Under the pieces are notes generated by a model. The model was not told where the DNA came from, made no database searches, and saw nothing but the letters and a program-made list of their open reading frames with translations. Shown in pieces: positions 1 through 9,239 of a stretch of 64,000 bases of DNA; within the stretch, counting starts at the first letter, position 1, and each line of letters opens with the position of its first letter. The DNA comes from DASRBN01 sp035294305 (GTDB lineage Bacteria > Chloroflexota > Ktedonobacteria > Ktedonobacterales > Ktedonobacteraceae). Where the stretch lies: positions 1 through 64,000 of the forward strand of contig DATGLD010000004.1 in assembly GCA_035294305.1 (NCBI GenBank). Direction: 5' to 3'. The translations under genes and the position numbers were made by a program.

Positions 1-1
1 G

Positions 2-526
2 CAGCCATTACCGACGCCCTTGATCAATGTCGCGCAGCAACAAAATATTGGTATCGATTGTTCCGGCGGCTGCTGGCTCAGCCTGCGTATTGCTGCGGGC
101 GTGGAGATTCACCTGCTCGTGCAAACATCTCTACCGGTGAAGGTTGGTTCCTGGGTGTGGGCGCAGGCCACGCTTGCCCGCAAGACCGTGCCTGGTTTCC
201 CAAACTACCCCTATGCCGACCCTACGGCCTCATTCAATGGTATGTCGTTGCGCGCCTGTGATCTACAGGTAGACAATACTCATGATGATAATTCTCTTTC
301 GTGCAGCCAGCTGCTCCCCAACACGATTATCGATGATAATGGCTCCTGGCTGTTTGGAGTCACCGGACCGGGTGCGCTTGATCACTGGGGCTATCCCCTC
401 CATCTCCCCGCTGGTACCCAGGTTATGCTCTGGCTCACGCTCGACAACAACGGCAACCTGGTATTTCACAAGGGGAATCCGGTGTATCGCTATGATGCGA
501 CAACGCATGTGTATGTGAAGGTGTGA
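2..526 (+). CDS. C-terminal part of an unknown protein (cut by left edge)
   Basis: The reading frame is open to the left edge of the window, so the TTG at 20 is probably internal and the gene is truncated. About 174 residues are visible. The piece has short beta-prone stretches, a Cys-containing N-terminal segment (CSGGC), and a closing segment rich in Asn, Gly and Tyr (about residues 145-174 of the visible part). No transmembrane segment or catalytic motif is recognisable, and I do not recognise the family. It could be the last domain of a larger exported or binding protein. That it is coding is likely from length and uninterrupted frame; its function is unknown. Confidence 0.5.
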   Translation, partial: QPLPTPLINVAQQQNIGIDCSGGCWLSLRIAAGVEIHLLVQTSLPVKVGSWVWAQATLARKTVPGFPNYPYADPTASFNGMSLRACDLQVDNTHDDNSLSCSQLLPNTIIDDNGSWLFGVTGPGALDHWGYPLHLPAGTQVMLWLTLDNNGNLVFHKGNPVYRYDATTHVYVKV

Positions 527-571
527 AGTCAGGAAATAGGTAATTGCTGCTTGACAAGCATTTTGCCTACC

Positions 572-1171
572 TCATGAAAAAAACTGCTCAACATGCGCGG
601 AAAACGTTGGGAGGACCTGGGATGGTAATAGAGCCTGCCCGCGAAAAACGCCACGCGAATGATATTTCCCGCTCTCCAATACTAATACCTCGACTGTGCG
701 TGTGCCAGGATCAGCTATCCAATATTCTTGAACTCCAGCATAAGCGTAGGCATTATACTTCTCGTGCCGATCATAGATAGCTGTACCTGGTGATACGACT
801 TCAACAATAAGATCGGGAGCGCCAATGATCCGATTCTCCTTGATTTTATCGTGGTTGGCATTTAGAATGACAAACACGTCTGGTTGTACAACCATGTTAG
901 GGGTAAGTTCAACATCAACAGGAGCTATAAAAACCCGCCCAAGGTTGACAACTTTGACATAGGCACGGATATAGGAAGCAATCTCAAAGACTGCGTCCTG
1001 ATGTGCTATATTGGGCGCTGGGGTCATATAGAGAACTCCATTTACGATCTCATACCGCTTACCATCGTTCGGAAGAGCCGCATACTGTTTGTAAGTCCAC
1101 TCTCCTTGCTCAGGCCCAGGAACCCAATCAGCAGGAATGACTATGGGTAGTCTATCAGAAGTCATTGTCAT
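572..1171 (-). CDS. Uma2 family (DUF820) putative endonuclease
   Basis: This 199-residue protein has the Uma2/DUF820 layout. An N-terminal segment reads YEIVNGVLYMTPAP, followed by a conserved PDVFVI strand and then the PDLIVEVVSPGTAIYDRHEKYNAY block ending in EYWIADP. The acidic residues in PDVFV and LIVEVVSP and the Lys in the RHEKYNAYAYAGVQEYW region match the PD-(D/E)XK nuclease-like core known for the family. Family members are abundant in cyanobacteria and Chloroflexota, often in many copies, and their biological role is unsettled. It stands alone, divergent from the acyl-CoA synthetase gene. Two ATG codons lie at 1171 and 1165 without a strong ribosome site, so the exact start is uncertain. 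Confidence 0.85.
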   Translation of the reverse strand: MTMTSDRLPIVIPADWVPGPEQGEWTYKQYAALPNDGKRYEIVNGVLYMTPAPNIAHQDAVFEIASYIRAYVKVVNLGRVFIAPVDVELTPNMVVQPDVFVILNANHDKIKENRIIGAPDLIVEVVSPGTAIYDRHEKYNAYAYAGVQEYWIADPGTRTVEVLVLESGKYHSRGVFRGQALLPSQVLPTFSAHVEQFFS

Positions 1172-1405
1172 ATCAACCGTGCCTTTCGCCTAAGAAAAAG
1201 TTGTCTTCGATCTTACGATAATGGTAACACGGATATGGTTATGCCATAAATATACTACCTTACGAGCGAGGCTTCAAGTGAGTTTGTTGAGGTAAATAGA
1301 ATGAAGTTTCTTGAAAAACAGGCTGCCGCAAACCGGTTATGAAAATCCGCTGATCTTTATCTGTAAGGACAACGTACAAAAAACATATACGCCAAATTTT
1401 TGACG

Positions 1406-1414
1406 TGCTATACT
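1406..1414 (+). promoter_or_regulatory. Candidate extended -10 promoter for the acyl-CoA synthetase gene
   Basis: The 313-base gap between the divergent Uma2 gene and the acyl-CoA synthetase gene is AT-rich. It contains TGCTATACT, which fits an extended -10 element (TGN plus TATACT at 1409-1414). No good -35 hexamer sits 17 bases upstream. The start codon follows about 70 bases downstream. I see nothing else in this gap. Confidence 0.35.
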
Positions 1415-1484
1415 GGGTTATATCCTTAACTGAACCGTGTGTATTGATGCTTTCACCTGCTGCCCAGGAGGAGGAAATGCGATC

Positions 1485-3230
1485 ATGGGCATGACCAATG
1501 ATGGCTTGTCGTACTGGCAGGCCGAAACTGACGGCGAATCACTGCTTGAAATCACGATTGGTGATCTTTTAGACCTGCGCGCTCAAGAACATCCCACGAA
1601 GGAAGCGCTGGTCTACTCATGCTATCCAGAGTTTGGTGGAGCGCTCGATATTCGCTGGAGCTATGCTGAGTATCGCGAGCGCGTCAATGCCGTAGCTCGT
1701 GGCCTGATGGCGCTTGGCTTGGACAAGGGCGAGCATATCGCGATCTGGGCTGCTAATCTCCCGGAATGGCCGCTCATCCAGCTGGCCGCCGCGAAAATCG
1801 GCCTGGTATTAGTAACGATCAATCCCCTGCTGCGGGGAGCCGAATTGGAGTATATCCTGAAACAGGGCGACGTCGCCGCCTTATTCTTCATGGCGCAGAT
1901 ACGCGATCACGATTGCCTGGCGACGATACGCTCTATAACGGCTCCCGGGGGGAAAAATGGTGAGGTGATGGGCGAGCGTTTACCCAACCTGCGTTACGTC
2001 AGTTTGCTCGGTGCCCCACCACAAGGACTGTTAGAACAACAGGAATGGCGGCCCACGATGTTCCGCGAGATGGCCGCCGGTGGCGCCCAGGTCAGCGCCG
2101 GGGCCCTCAAGGAGCGACAGGCGAGCGTTACGCCCACCGACCCGGTGATGATCCTGTACACTTCCGGCACGACCGGCTTTCCCAAGGGAGCGGTTCTCTC
2201 ACACCTGGCGGTCATAAACATTGGCTGGATCGGAGGCAAGCGCCTGGGGTTCGACCAGGACCTGCGCGGCTGCGTCATTGTGCCATTCTTCCACGTTTTC
2301 GGCTGTGTAGGTTTTGTAGTGGCCGCGCTCAGTCAGGGTGGCACAATCTATCCGCTGATCGCTTTTGATCCCCTGAAAGCCCTGCAGATCATCAGCGGCG
2401 AGCGTTGCAACTATACCGGCGGAGTTCCTACGATGTTTCTCGCCATGTTGCAGCATCCCGACTTCGATAAGTACGATCTCTCGTCGCTGAAAATGATACT
2501 TTGTGGAGGCGCCCCCGTACCCGTTGCCTTGATGGAAGCAGTAAAAGAGCGCATGGGCGCCGATGTAGCGATTACCTTTGGCCAGACCGAAAGCACAGGC
2601 GGTTTCACTGTGACGTTCCCGGAAGATCCATTTGAACTCAAGGCGGCAACAGTAGGCGTGCCGCAGCCGTATGTCGATGTCAAGATCATTGATCCCGCGA
2701 CGGGGCAGGTTGTTCCATGCGGGGAGCGCGGCGAGATTTGCTGCCGTGGCTACCTGGTAATGCAGGGTTACTACAACATGCAGGAAAAAACTGCCGAAGT
2801 TGTTGACGCTGATGGCTGGCTGCATACGGGCGACCTGGCGACGATGGATACACGCGGCTACGTCAATATCGTGGGTCGTCTCAAAGAAATGGTGATCCGC
2901 GGCGGCGAGAACATTTTCCCGCGCGAAATCGAAGAGTTCCTTATTCGCCATCCCAAAGTGGCCGATGCGCAAGTGCTGGGCGTACCCGACAAATTCTACG
3001 GTGAAGAGCTACTGGCAGTAATACTTCCTATCGAGGGCATGCAGATCACTGAGGAAGAACTGCGTGAATACTGCAAGGGCCGCATCAGCAGCCAGAAGAT
3101 TCCGCGCTACTTCCAGTTCGTCACGTCCTATCCCATGACGGGCAGCGGCAAGGTGCAGAAGTTTGTCCTGCGCGAGAGCGCAATCAAGCTTTTGGGGCTT
3201 GAGGAAGCGAGGAATATAAAGACGGCATAG
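1485..3230 (+). CDS. AMP-forming fatty acyl-CoA synthetase / ligase
   Basis: This ANL-superfamily ligase would activate a carboxylic acid with ATP to an acyl-AMP and pass it to coenzyme A, most likely a medium- or long-chain fatty acid. Visible motifs are the P-loop YTSGTTGFPKG (about residue 225), the TFGQTES motif (about 364), GWLHTGDL (about 444), the hinge region RLKEMVIRGGENIFPREIE (about 464-482) and the C-terminal catalytic Lys in GSGKVQK (about 555). The length of 582 residues is normal. I chose ATG 1485 over the upstream GTG 1437 because AGGAGGAGG lies 10 bases before it. The exact acyl substrate cannot be read from sequence. A 72-bp perfect palindrome follows the stop codon. Confidence 0.9.
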   Translation: MGMTNDGLSYWQAETDGESLLEITIGDLLDLRAQEHPTKEALVYSCYPEFGGALDIRWSYAEYRERVNAVARGLMALGLDKGEHIAIWAANLPEWPLIQLAAAKIGLVLVTINPLLRGAELEYILKQGDVAALFFMAQIRDHDCLATIRSITAPGGKNGEVMGERLPNLRYVSLLGAPPQGLLEQQEWRPTMFREMAAGGAQVSAGALKERQASVTPTDPVMILYTSGTTGFPKGAVLSHLAVINIGWIGGKRLGFDQDLRGCVIVPFFHVFGCVGFVVAALSQGGTIYPLIAFDPLKALQIISGERCNYTGGVPTMFLAMLQHPDFDKYDLSSLKMILCGGAPVPVALMEAVKERMGADVAITFGQTESTGGFTVTFPEDPFELKAATVGVPQPYVDVKIIDPATGQVVPCGERGEICCRGYLVMQGYYNMQEKTAEVVDADGWLHTGDLATMDTRGYVNIVGRLKEMVIRGGENIFPREIEEFLIRHPKVADAQVLGVPDKFYGEELLAVILPIEGMQITEEELREYCKGRISSQKIPRYFQFVTSYPMTGSGKVQKFVLRESAIKLLGLEEARNIKTA

Positions 3231-3239
3231 TAAAATGGT

Positions 3240-3311
3240 TTCCAGCGGCACAATGACGGCAACATTCATCCGCCGCGGCGGATGAATGTTGCCGTCATTG
3301 TGCCGCTGGAA
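3240..3311. repeat. 72-bp perfect palindrome (36-bp arms, no loop)
   Basis: Two 36-base arms, 3240-3275 and 3276-3311, are exact reverse complements with no spacer, centred on CGCCGCGGCG. The structure lies 9 bases after the acyl-CoA synthetase stop codon. As RNA it would form a very stable hairpin and could end transcription or protect the 3' end. No T-run follows on either strand, so a classical intrinsic terminator is not shown. TTGACA occurs just after it (3314-3319) and could be a -35 element for the next gene, but I see no convincing -10 partner. Confidence 0.85.
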
Positions 3312-3409
3312 GCTTGACAACCATTGAGTGCGCTCTCATTTCATGATATATTTCCCCCTAACAACGATGTTAACAATATTTCAATTACCACAATAGGAGA
3401 TCATCCAGC

Positions 3410-4792
3410 ATGCTTTTCACCAATGCCACCATTGTCACCATGAACCCTACGCGAGACATCATTACAAATGGCGCTATCGCTATCAACGGTAATCGCATTG
3501 CTGCTGTAGGCAAATCTGATCAGCTATTGTCGCTGTTCCAGGACGAAGAAGTCATCGACGTACGAGGAAAGCTCATCATTCCTGGTCTGATCGATACTCA
3601 TGTTCACCTTGCGCAGGCGTTGATTCGCGGGTGCGCTGATGATATGGCGCTGATCCAGTGGCTGTGCGATCGCGTGTGGGTGTTGCAGGGGAATTTCACG
3701 CATGAGGACGGGTATGTAAGTGCCCGGTTGTGTATTGCCGAGATGTTGAAATCCGGCACGACCACTTTCCTCGAGTCGATGCTGGCTCATCGTTATGGTT
3801 TCGATGGCATCGCCCGAGCGGTCGAAGAAAGCGGCATTCGCGCCTGCCTGGCCGGTATCGTTATGGATATCGGCACCTATGCGACACAAACCAACTCGAT
3901 GTATCCTGGCATGATCGAGAGCCGCGAGACGAGCCTGTTTGGTGTGCTTGACATGCACAGCAAGTGGGAGGGCGCGGCCAATGATCGCATTCATGTCTGG
4001 TTTGGCCCGCGTACTCCAGGAGGCGTAACGCCAGAACTCTATCGCGAGATGAGCGATTATGCTCGCCAGCGCAACATGGGTATTACTATGCACCTGGCCG
4101 AGGTCGAGGCCGATAAAATATTCTTACAGGAACAATATGGCCTCTCGCCGGTCTACTTCGCCGAGAGTGTCGGATTGCTCGGCCCGAGAACGGTGCTGGT
4201 GCATATGGTCTGGCTGGCGCAGGCCGATATCGAGAAACTCGCGGAGACAGGCACCCATGTTTCTCACAATCCCTCATCAAATAGCAAACTGGCCTCCGGC
4301 ATCTGCAAGGTGCCGCAGATGCTCGCCAACGGCGTTAATGTCGCGCTGGGCTGTGACGGCGGTCCCAGCAACAATGATTACGATATGATTCGCGAGATGA
4401 AGCTGGCGGCGATTATTCATAAGGCCGTCACGAATGATCCCTTGATTGTGCCCGCGGAGACCGTGCTGGAAATGGCGACCATCAACGGCGCGAAGGCGCT
4501 GGGCCTGGAGCAGGAGATTGGCTCGCTGGAAGTTGGCAAGAAGGCTGACTTGGTGGTAATTGATCTCAACCGGTTGCATACGACGCCTTCGCCCAATCCA
4601 ATTTCTACCCTCGTCTATGCCGCGACCGGAGGCGAGGTTGATACGGTCGTCGTGGATGGCCAGATCGTCGTCGAACAGGGCCAGTTGCTGACCATGGACG
4701 AGGAGGAAGTGATGGAGCAGGCCCAGCAGCACGCTGGCGCTCTTTATAAGCGGGCCGGCATCGAAATTACGCCTAAGTGGCCGGTACTGTAA
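3410..4792 (+). CDS. Amidohydrolase, TrzA/AtzB or MTA/SAH-deaminase-like
   Basis: This 460-residue metal-dependent hydrolase belongs to the amidohydrolase superfamily, in the branch that deaminates or dechlorinates ring compounds (5'-methylthioadenosine/S-adenosylhomocysteine deaminase, SsnA, AtzA/TrzN relatives). The evidence is the metal ligands in DTHVHLAQ (about residue 63), HLAE (about 227) and LGCDGGPSNN (Asp about 315), plus the C-terminal block LGLEQEIGSLEVGKKADLVV that rebuilds the small beta sandwich. A ribosome site AGGAG lies 9 bases before the ATG. Its neighbours include a second amidohydrolase (dihydropyrimidinase), which suggests nucleobase or N-heterocycle salvage. The substrate is not determined. 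Confidence 0.85.
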   Translation: MLFTNATIVTMNPTRDIITNGAIAINGNRIAAVGKSDQLLSLFQDEEVIDVRGKLIIPGLIDTHVHLAQALIRGCADDMALIQWLCDRVWVLQGNFTHEDGYVSARLCIAEMLKSGTTTFLESMLAHRYGFDGIARAVEESGIRACLAGIVMDIGTYATQTNSMYPGMIESRETSLFGVLDMHSKWEGAANDRIHVWFGPRTPGGVTPELYREMSDYARQRNMGITMHLAEVEADKIFLQEQYGLSPVYFAESVGLLGPRTVLVHMVWLAQADIEKLAETGTHVSHNPSSNSKLASGICKVPQMLANGVNVALGCDGGPSNNDYDMIREMKLAAIIHKAVTNDPLIVPAETVLEMATINGAKALGLEQEIGSLEVGKKADLVVIDLNRLHTTPSPNPISTLVYAATGGEVDTVVVDGQIVVEQGQLLTMDEEEVMEQAQQHAGALYKRAGIEITPKWPVL

Positions 4793-4876
4793 GCAACTGA
4801 AACGGGGTCAATCCGTTTAATATAGTGTGGCACCTGTGGCCCAATTGGCTTACATCTGATAGCTGGAGAACTTGAA

Positions 4877-6859
4877 ATGGCGGCACTCGAAGGCAGAACC
4901 CTGAATCGCTACCAACTGCGGAGGCTGGTTGGTAGAGGTGGTATGGCTGATGTCTACGAGGCATATGACGAACATTTTCAACGGGGAGTGGCCCTCAAGG
5001 TTTTCAAGCGTGAAGAGGAAAGTATGCTGCTCCGCTTCATGCGCGAAGCACGCTTGATGGCCTCGTTGAATAATCCGCACCTGGTACCTATTTATGATAT
5101 GGGTGAGTGCGAGATAGACGGTTTCACCCGCTACTATATTGTCATGCCGTTCATGGAGGGTGGCACATTACGCATGCGCATCCGGCGTTCACCGCTGGCA
5201 CTTGAGGAGGCCTGTACCTGCTTGCGGGATATAGCCGGCGCGCTTGATTATATACATGCCATGGGTGTTATCCACCGCGACATCAAAGCTTCCAACGTAC
5301 TGCTCGATGCCGCCGGCAAATACTATCTGACCGACCTTGGCATTGCACGCATCGTGACAGACGCTACGCAGCTTACCACCACGGGCAATGTGCTTGGAAC
5401 TGTCGATTACATCGCGCCAGAATTATTTAAGCCGGACGGCAAATCGGATGTCCACAGCGACCTGTATTCACTGGGCGTATTGCTTTACGAGATGGTAACA
5501 GGCCAGCTGCCATTCGCCGCAGAAAATCAGATTGCCCTCGTCTCGATGCACATGAACATGCCTCCTCCATCACCACGCCTGTTCGCGCCGCATGTTTCAC
5601 CGCAGGTCGAGTGGGTCATGTTAAAGGCCTTAGAAAAAGACCCGGAACAACGCTATGCCAGCGCCGGTGAATTGGCAGATGCATTTTGCCAGGCTGTAAC
5701 CATGAGCAGAAATATCAACAGCCAGGAAGTCCATAATGTCTCTGCTATTGACGCGGATAGATTGATTTTGCCGCCGGCCATGGCAAATCCTTCCTGGCAA
5801 AACTCTTTGCCTGTTGCAGGCGCCAGTCCTCCAGGAGGAAAGCCTTCTCCATTGAGCAGTGCGACGGAGGGTTATCGAAGGAGTGTGCCGGCGCCTGGTG
5901 TGAACTCCCTTTCACCGAAGGTAATGGAAAACTTCTCTGCGTTTTCGCCAGATGAGCCGCCTCGACGCCGGCGTTCACCGCTGGTCGCGTTGCTGGCATT
6001 AGTGGTGCTGGTCGCGCTGCTCGTTCCCCTGGTCTACACACTGGTTCCGCGCGGTGCTGACAGAAATGGCAATACTGTCAATAGCCCTACACAGGCCTCA
6101 TCTTCAGCAGCGGGGAATTCACCAACGTCCCGGCCGTCACCGACGCCTAACCTGACGGCTACTGCCCTGGCAGCTATTGCTGCTACCGCTACAGCACATG
6201 CCAATGCCACCGCGACTGCTATCGCCGCTGTTACCGCGACCGCGCAGGCGCAGGCTACTGCCACTGCTGGCGTCATCGTGACGGCAACATCCGGCAAGCC
6301 GGGTTACTCGGATGCGTTGAATAACGCCAATAATCCTGCTACCATGGCGGCTGATTGGGATCAGAGTAGTTCATGCGTCTTCCAGTCTGATGGCTATCAC
6401 GCCATATCGGGAGGGGGATTGCAGGGCTGCAAGGAAGCGGCAAATACCTATCAGAACATGGCCGTCACCGTCAATATGCGTATTCTCAGCGGGCATTCCG
6501 GCGGTCTCTTTTTCCGGGTGAACACCAATTTCTTCGGCAGTTATTCCGGTTACCTGTTCGAGATAGACAGTACCGGCAGGTACAAGATTTCCCGTTCTTC
6601 GAATTATTCGCTCAATATTAGCACCTTGCAGGATTGGACGGCTTCGCCAGCTATTAAGCAGGGTAATGCGGTCACAAATACCCTGCAGGTGATTGCGAAA
6701 GGAAACAGCCTGTCCTTCTATGTGAACGGCGTGTTTCTCGTGACACTGACCGATTCAACCTATGCGTCGGCTGGCGGAGTTGCCTTCCTCGCGTCAGGCG
6801 CGGGCACTCCAACCGAGGTAGTGTATAGTAATCTAAAGATATATCCGTTATCTTCGTAG
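4877..6859 (+). CDS. Membrane Ser/Thr protein kinase (PknB-like) with extracellular concanavalin-like domain
   Basis: The N-terminal kinase domain spans about residues 10-270. It has the glycine loop GRGGMADVYEAYD, the ATP-binding Lys in ALKVF, the catalytic loop HRDIKASNVLLD (D135), DLG in place of DFG, and GTVDYIAPE in the activation segment. A Pro/Ser-rich linker follows, then one transmembrane helix at about 367-390. An Ala/Thr-rich low-complexity stalk (about 415-470) then leads to a C-terminal beta-rich domain (about 475-660) resembling the DUF1080/LamG-type concanavalin fold. The kinase would face the cytoplasm and the lectin-like domain the outside, so it probably senses an external sugar or wall ligand. 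Substrates are unknown. It sits between two amidohydrolase genes without an obvious functional link. Confidence 0.9.
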   Translation: MAALEGRTLNRYQLRRLVGRGGMADVYEAYDEHFQRGVALKVFKREEESMLLRFMREARLMASLNNPHLVPIYDMGECEIDGFTRYYIVMPFMEGGTLRMRIRRSPLALEEACTCLRDIAGALDYIHAMGVIHRDIKASNVLLDAAGKYYLTDLGIARIVTDATQLTTTGNVLGTVDYIAPELFKPDGKSDVHSDLYSLGVLLYEMVTGQLPFAAENQIALVSMHMNMPPPSPRLFAPHVSPQVEWVMLKALEKDPEQRYASAGELADAFCQAVTMSRNINSQEVHNVSAIDADRLILPPAMANPSWQNSLPVAGASPPGGKPSPLSSATEGYRRSVPAPGVNSLSPKVMENFSAFSPDEPPRRRRSPLVALLALVVLVALLVPLVYTLVPRGADRNGNTVNSPTQASSSAAGNSPTSRPSPTPNLTATALAAIAATATAHANATATAIAAVTATAQAQATATAGVIVTATSGKPGYSDALNNANNPATMAADWDQSSSCVFQSDGYHAISGGGLQGCKEAANTYQNMAVTVNMRILSGHSGGLFFRVNTNFFGSYSGYLFEIDSTGRYKISRSSNYSLNISTLQDWTASPAIKQGNAVTNTLQVIAKGNSLSFYVNGVFLVTLTDSTYASAGGVAFLASGAGTPTEVVYSNLKIYPLSS

Positions 6860-6908
6860 GGGCGGTGGTTGTGGTCGCCCGCTTTATCGGTAGGAAGGAG
6901 CTTAACAT

Positions 6909-8297
6909 ATGCGCACGCTTATTACCAATGGTCATATCGTCACCGCAACCGATGATTTTCAAGGTGATATCCTCGTCGATGACGAGCAAATCACGGCAGT
7001 AGGCTCGCCTGGGACTTTCTCCGCACTGCAAACTGATACAGTGCTTGATGCGCAGGGTAAGTATGTATTTCCAGGCGCTATCGATGTGCATACGCATATG
7101 GAACTGCCGCTTCCTACGACGGTCGCAAGCGATGACTTCGAGACAGGCACCATCGCCGCGGCCTGTGGCGGCACTACCACCATTCTCGATTTCGCCAACC
7201 AGCGGCGCGGGCATCGCCTGGCCGAAGCTCTGGAGTCCTGGCATCAGAAAGCTGATGGCAAGGCCGTTATCGATTATGGCTTTCACATGACGATTACTGA
7301 TCTCGCTGCTGCCCCTGAAGAGGCAATGGACGACATGATTGCCGCGGGAGTGACAACCTTCAAGCTGCTGATGGCCTATCCGAACACTTTCATGGTCGAT
7401 GATGAGACAATCTACCGCGTCCTGCGCCGCTCGGCACGGCTGGGCGGGTTAGTGATGGTACACGCTGAGAACGGCATCGTAATTGATCTGATCGTCAGGG
7501 AGGCTGTGGTGGCAGGGCATACCGCGCCGGTATACCATGCGCTGACCCGGCCCGGCATTCTGGAAGGCGAGGCGGCCCAGCGCGCCATAACGTTGGCAAC
7601 TCTGGCGGAAGCGCCTCTTTACGTGGTACATGTCAGTTGCGCGCACTCCTTGCGTGCTGTAGCAGCCGCACGCGAGAAAGGATTACCGGTCTGGGGTGAA
7701 ACGTGCCCGCAATATCTCTTTCTTAATGATAGCTGTTATGCCGCTCCTGGTTTTGAGGGGGCGAAGTATGTCTGCACGCCGCCCATGCGCAGCCTTGCCG
7801 ATAATGAGGCGCTCTGGCTCGGCCTGCAGCGCCGCGAACTCTCCGTTGTTTCAACCGATCACGCCCCGTTCAATTTTCACGGTCAAAAAGAACTTGGGCT
7901 GGACGATTTCACGAAGATACCCAATGGCCTGCCGGGAGTAGAGCATCGCGTTATGTTGCTCTACCAGGGTGTGCGCGAGGGAAAACTGAACTTGCAACAC
8001 TTCGTTGACCTGATTTCGACCATGCCCGCCAAACTCTTCGGCCTTTTCCCCCGCAAGGGGACAATTGCCCCCGGCAGCGATGCCGACCTGCTGATCTTCG
8101 ACCCCGAAAAAACGCTCACCATCAGTGTCGAAAACCAGCGCCAGCGCGTCGATTACAATCCCTACGAAGGCATGCATGTGCAAGGCGTGCCCGAGACTGT
8201 GCTGCTGCGCGGCCGGGTAATCGTGCGCGATGGCCAGTATGTTGGTGGCAAGGGCGGGGGGCAATTTTTGGCCCGCAAGACGTTTACTGAGCCGTAA
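6909..8297 (+). CDS. Dihydropyrimidinase / D-hydantoinase
   Basis: This 462-residue cyclic amidohydrolase would open dihydropyrimidine or hydantoin rings in pyrimidine degradation. All binuclear-metal ligands are present: HTH at residues 61-63, the Lys expected to be carboxylated at K152 (in TFKLLMAYPN), H185 (VHAEN), H241 (VHVSCAHS) and D317 (STDHAPF). The C-terminal GTIAPGSDADLLIFDP motif is typical. An AGGAAGGAG ribosome site precedes the ATG at 6909. The true substrate could be dihydrouracil, hydantoin or allantoin-like; the sequence supports the hydantoinase group but not the exact compound. It is the last gene of the forward run and converges on the SDR gene. Confidence 0.9.
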   Translation: MRTLITNGHIVTATDDFQGDILVDDEQITAVGSPGTFSALQTDTVLDAQGKYVFPGAIDVHTHMELPLPTTVASDDFETGTIAAACGGTTTILDFANQRRGHRLAEALESWHQKADGKAVIDYGFHMTITDLAAAPEEAMDDMIAAGVTTFKLLMAYPNTFMVDDETIYRVLRRSARLGGLVMVHAENGIVIDLIVREAVVAGHTAPVYHALTRPGILEGEAAQRAITLATLAEAPLYVVHVSCAHSLRAVAAAREKGLPVWGETCPQYLFLNDSCYAAPGFEGAKYVCTPPMRSLADNEALWLGLQRRELSVVSTDHAPFNFHGQKELGLDDFTKIPNGLPGVEHRVMLLYQGVREGKLNLQHFVDLISTMPAKLFGLFPRKGTIAPGSDADLLIFDPEKTLTISVENQRQRVDYNPYEGMHVQGVPETVLLRGRVIVRDGQYVGGKGGGQFLARKTFTEP

Positions 8298-8305
8298 GTC
8301 TGCCA

Positions 8306-9070
8306 CTAAAAATAATTCGAGGAAATCCCGCCATCAATGATTAGCCATGCCCCTGTTGTCCAGGATGACTCGTCGGATGCCAGGTACAGCGCCATATAGA
8401 TGATATCGTCGGGTTCGCCGAAGCGCCCCAGGGGAATACGGTTCAGGCGTAGATTGCGCGCCTCTTCGCTTGTCCAGAGCGAGCGTAATAAAGGGGTCTC
8501 GATAGGGCCAGGACAGATCGCATTGCAGCGAATGCCATAGCGCCCATATTGAACGGCGAAAGACTTCGTCAACGAGAGCAGACCTCCCTTGGAGGCCGTA
8601 TAAGCATCCTGCGGCACTGTACAACCCATGAAAGCAACAAAGGAGGCGATATTGATGATCGAACCTCTTCCTTGCTTTATCATGTGTGGAAGAGTATACT
8701 TGGAACACAGGAATGTGCTTTTGAGGTTCACATCCAGAATGTGGTCCCAGGTCGCTTCACTAAGATCGGTAACGCTGCCATCATCTTCTGGCATGATACC
8801 GGCATTATTGTAGAGCACATCTACGCGGCCAAACACATCGATAGCTGTGTTGACCATCTGCTTCACCTCATCTTCAACCGCCACGTTCGCCCGCACGAAA
8901 ATGGCTTTGCCGCCCGCCTCGCGTATATCCCTGACGGTCGCCTCGCCCATTTCCGCGCTGATATCCGTGACCACAACGCTTGCGCCTTCGCGCGCGAACA
9001 GTTCCGCGGCTGCCTTGCCCATACCGCTTGCCGACCCGGTAATGATAGCTACTTTGTTGGATAATCTCAT
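8306..9070 (-). CDS. Short-chain dehydrogenase/reductase (SDR)
   Basis: This 254-residue classical SDR would oxidise an alcohol or reduce a ketone using NAD(P). It shows the cofactor motif TGSASGMGKA near the N-terminus, the Asp after the second strand (VVTDIS) that favours NAD, NNAG, the catalytic Ser in IINIASF, YTASKGG with the catalytic Tyr and Lys, and the CPGPIETPL segment. The length is normal. AAGGAG lies 10 bases before the ATG. A sigma70-type promoter is visible upstream (9105-9133). The substrate is unknown, as for most SDRs. Confidence 0.9.
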   Translation of the reverse strand: MRLSNKVAIITGSASGMGKAAAELFAREGASVVVTDISAEMGEATVRDIREAGGKAIFVRANVAVEDEVKQMVNTAIDVFGRVDVLYNNAGIMPEDDGSVTDLSEATWDHILDVNLKSTFLCSKYTLPHMIKQGRGSIINIASFVAFMGCTVPQDAYTASKGGLLSLTKSFAVQYGRYGIRCNAICPGPIETPLLRSLWTSEEARNLRLNRIPLGRFGEPDDIIYMALYLASDESSWTTGAWLIIDGGISSNYF

Positions 9071-9104
9071 GACGATGATGTCTCCTTAGGTTGAGGCTAA
9101 ATCA

Positions 9105-9133
9105 ACCATACCACCGGTTCCCACCTGCGTCAA
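9105..9133 (-). promoter_or_regulatory. Sigma70-type promoter of the SDR gene
   Basis: On the reverse strand TTGACG (9128-9133) and TATGGT (9105-9110) are separated by exactly 17 bases, about 35 bases upstream of the SDR start codon. Confidence 0.5.
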
Positions 9134-9182
9134 TGGGCAAAGTAGCGATATTCATTCTTCGCCGCATGGCTACTTTACCCAT
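9133..9182 (-). terminator. Hairpin between menA and the SDR gene
   Basis: Arms 9133-9146 and 9169-9182 pair over 14 bases with one mismatch (ATGGGCAAAGTAGC against its near complement). They lie downstream of the menA stop codon and immediately upstream of the SDR promoter. No T-run follows, so a terminator role is only an inference; a protein-binding inverted repeat is the alternative. Confidence 0.35.
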
Positions 9183-9239
9183 GCACGATTTTAGCATAAC
9201 TTGAAAGGCCACATATTTGCAGGGCGATTGGGACGACTG

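Noticed and set aside
2199..2972. Reverse-strand 257-residue ORF
   Set aside because: It lies wholly inside the well-supported acyl-CoA synthetase and has no recognisable domain.
6034..6297. Reverse-strand Ala/Val-rich ORF
   Set aside because: It is the shadow of the Ala/Thr-rich stalk of the kinase gene.
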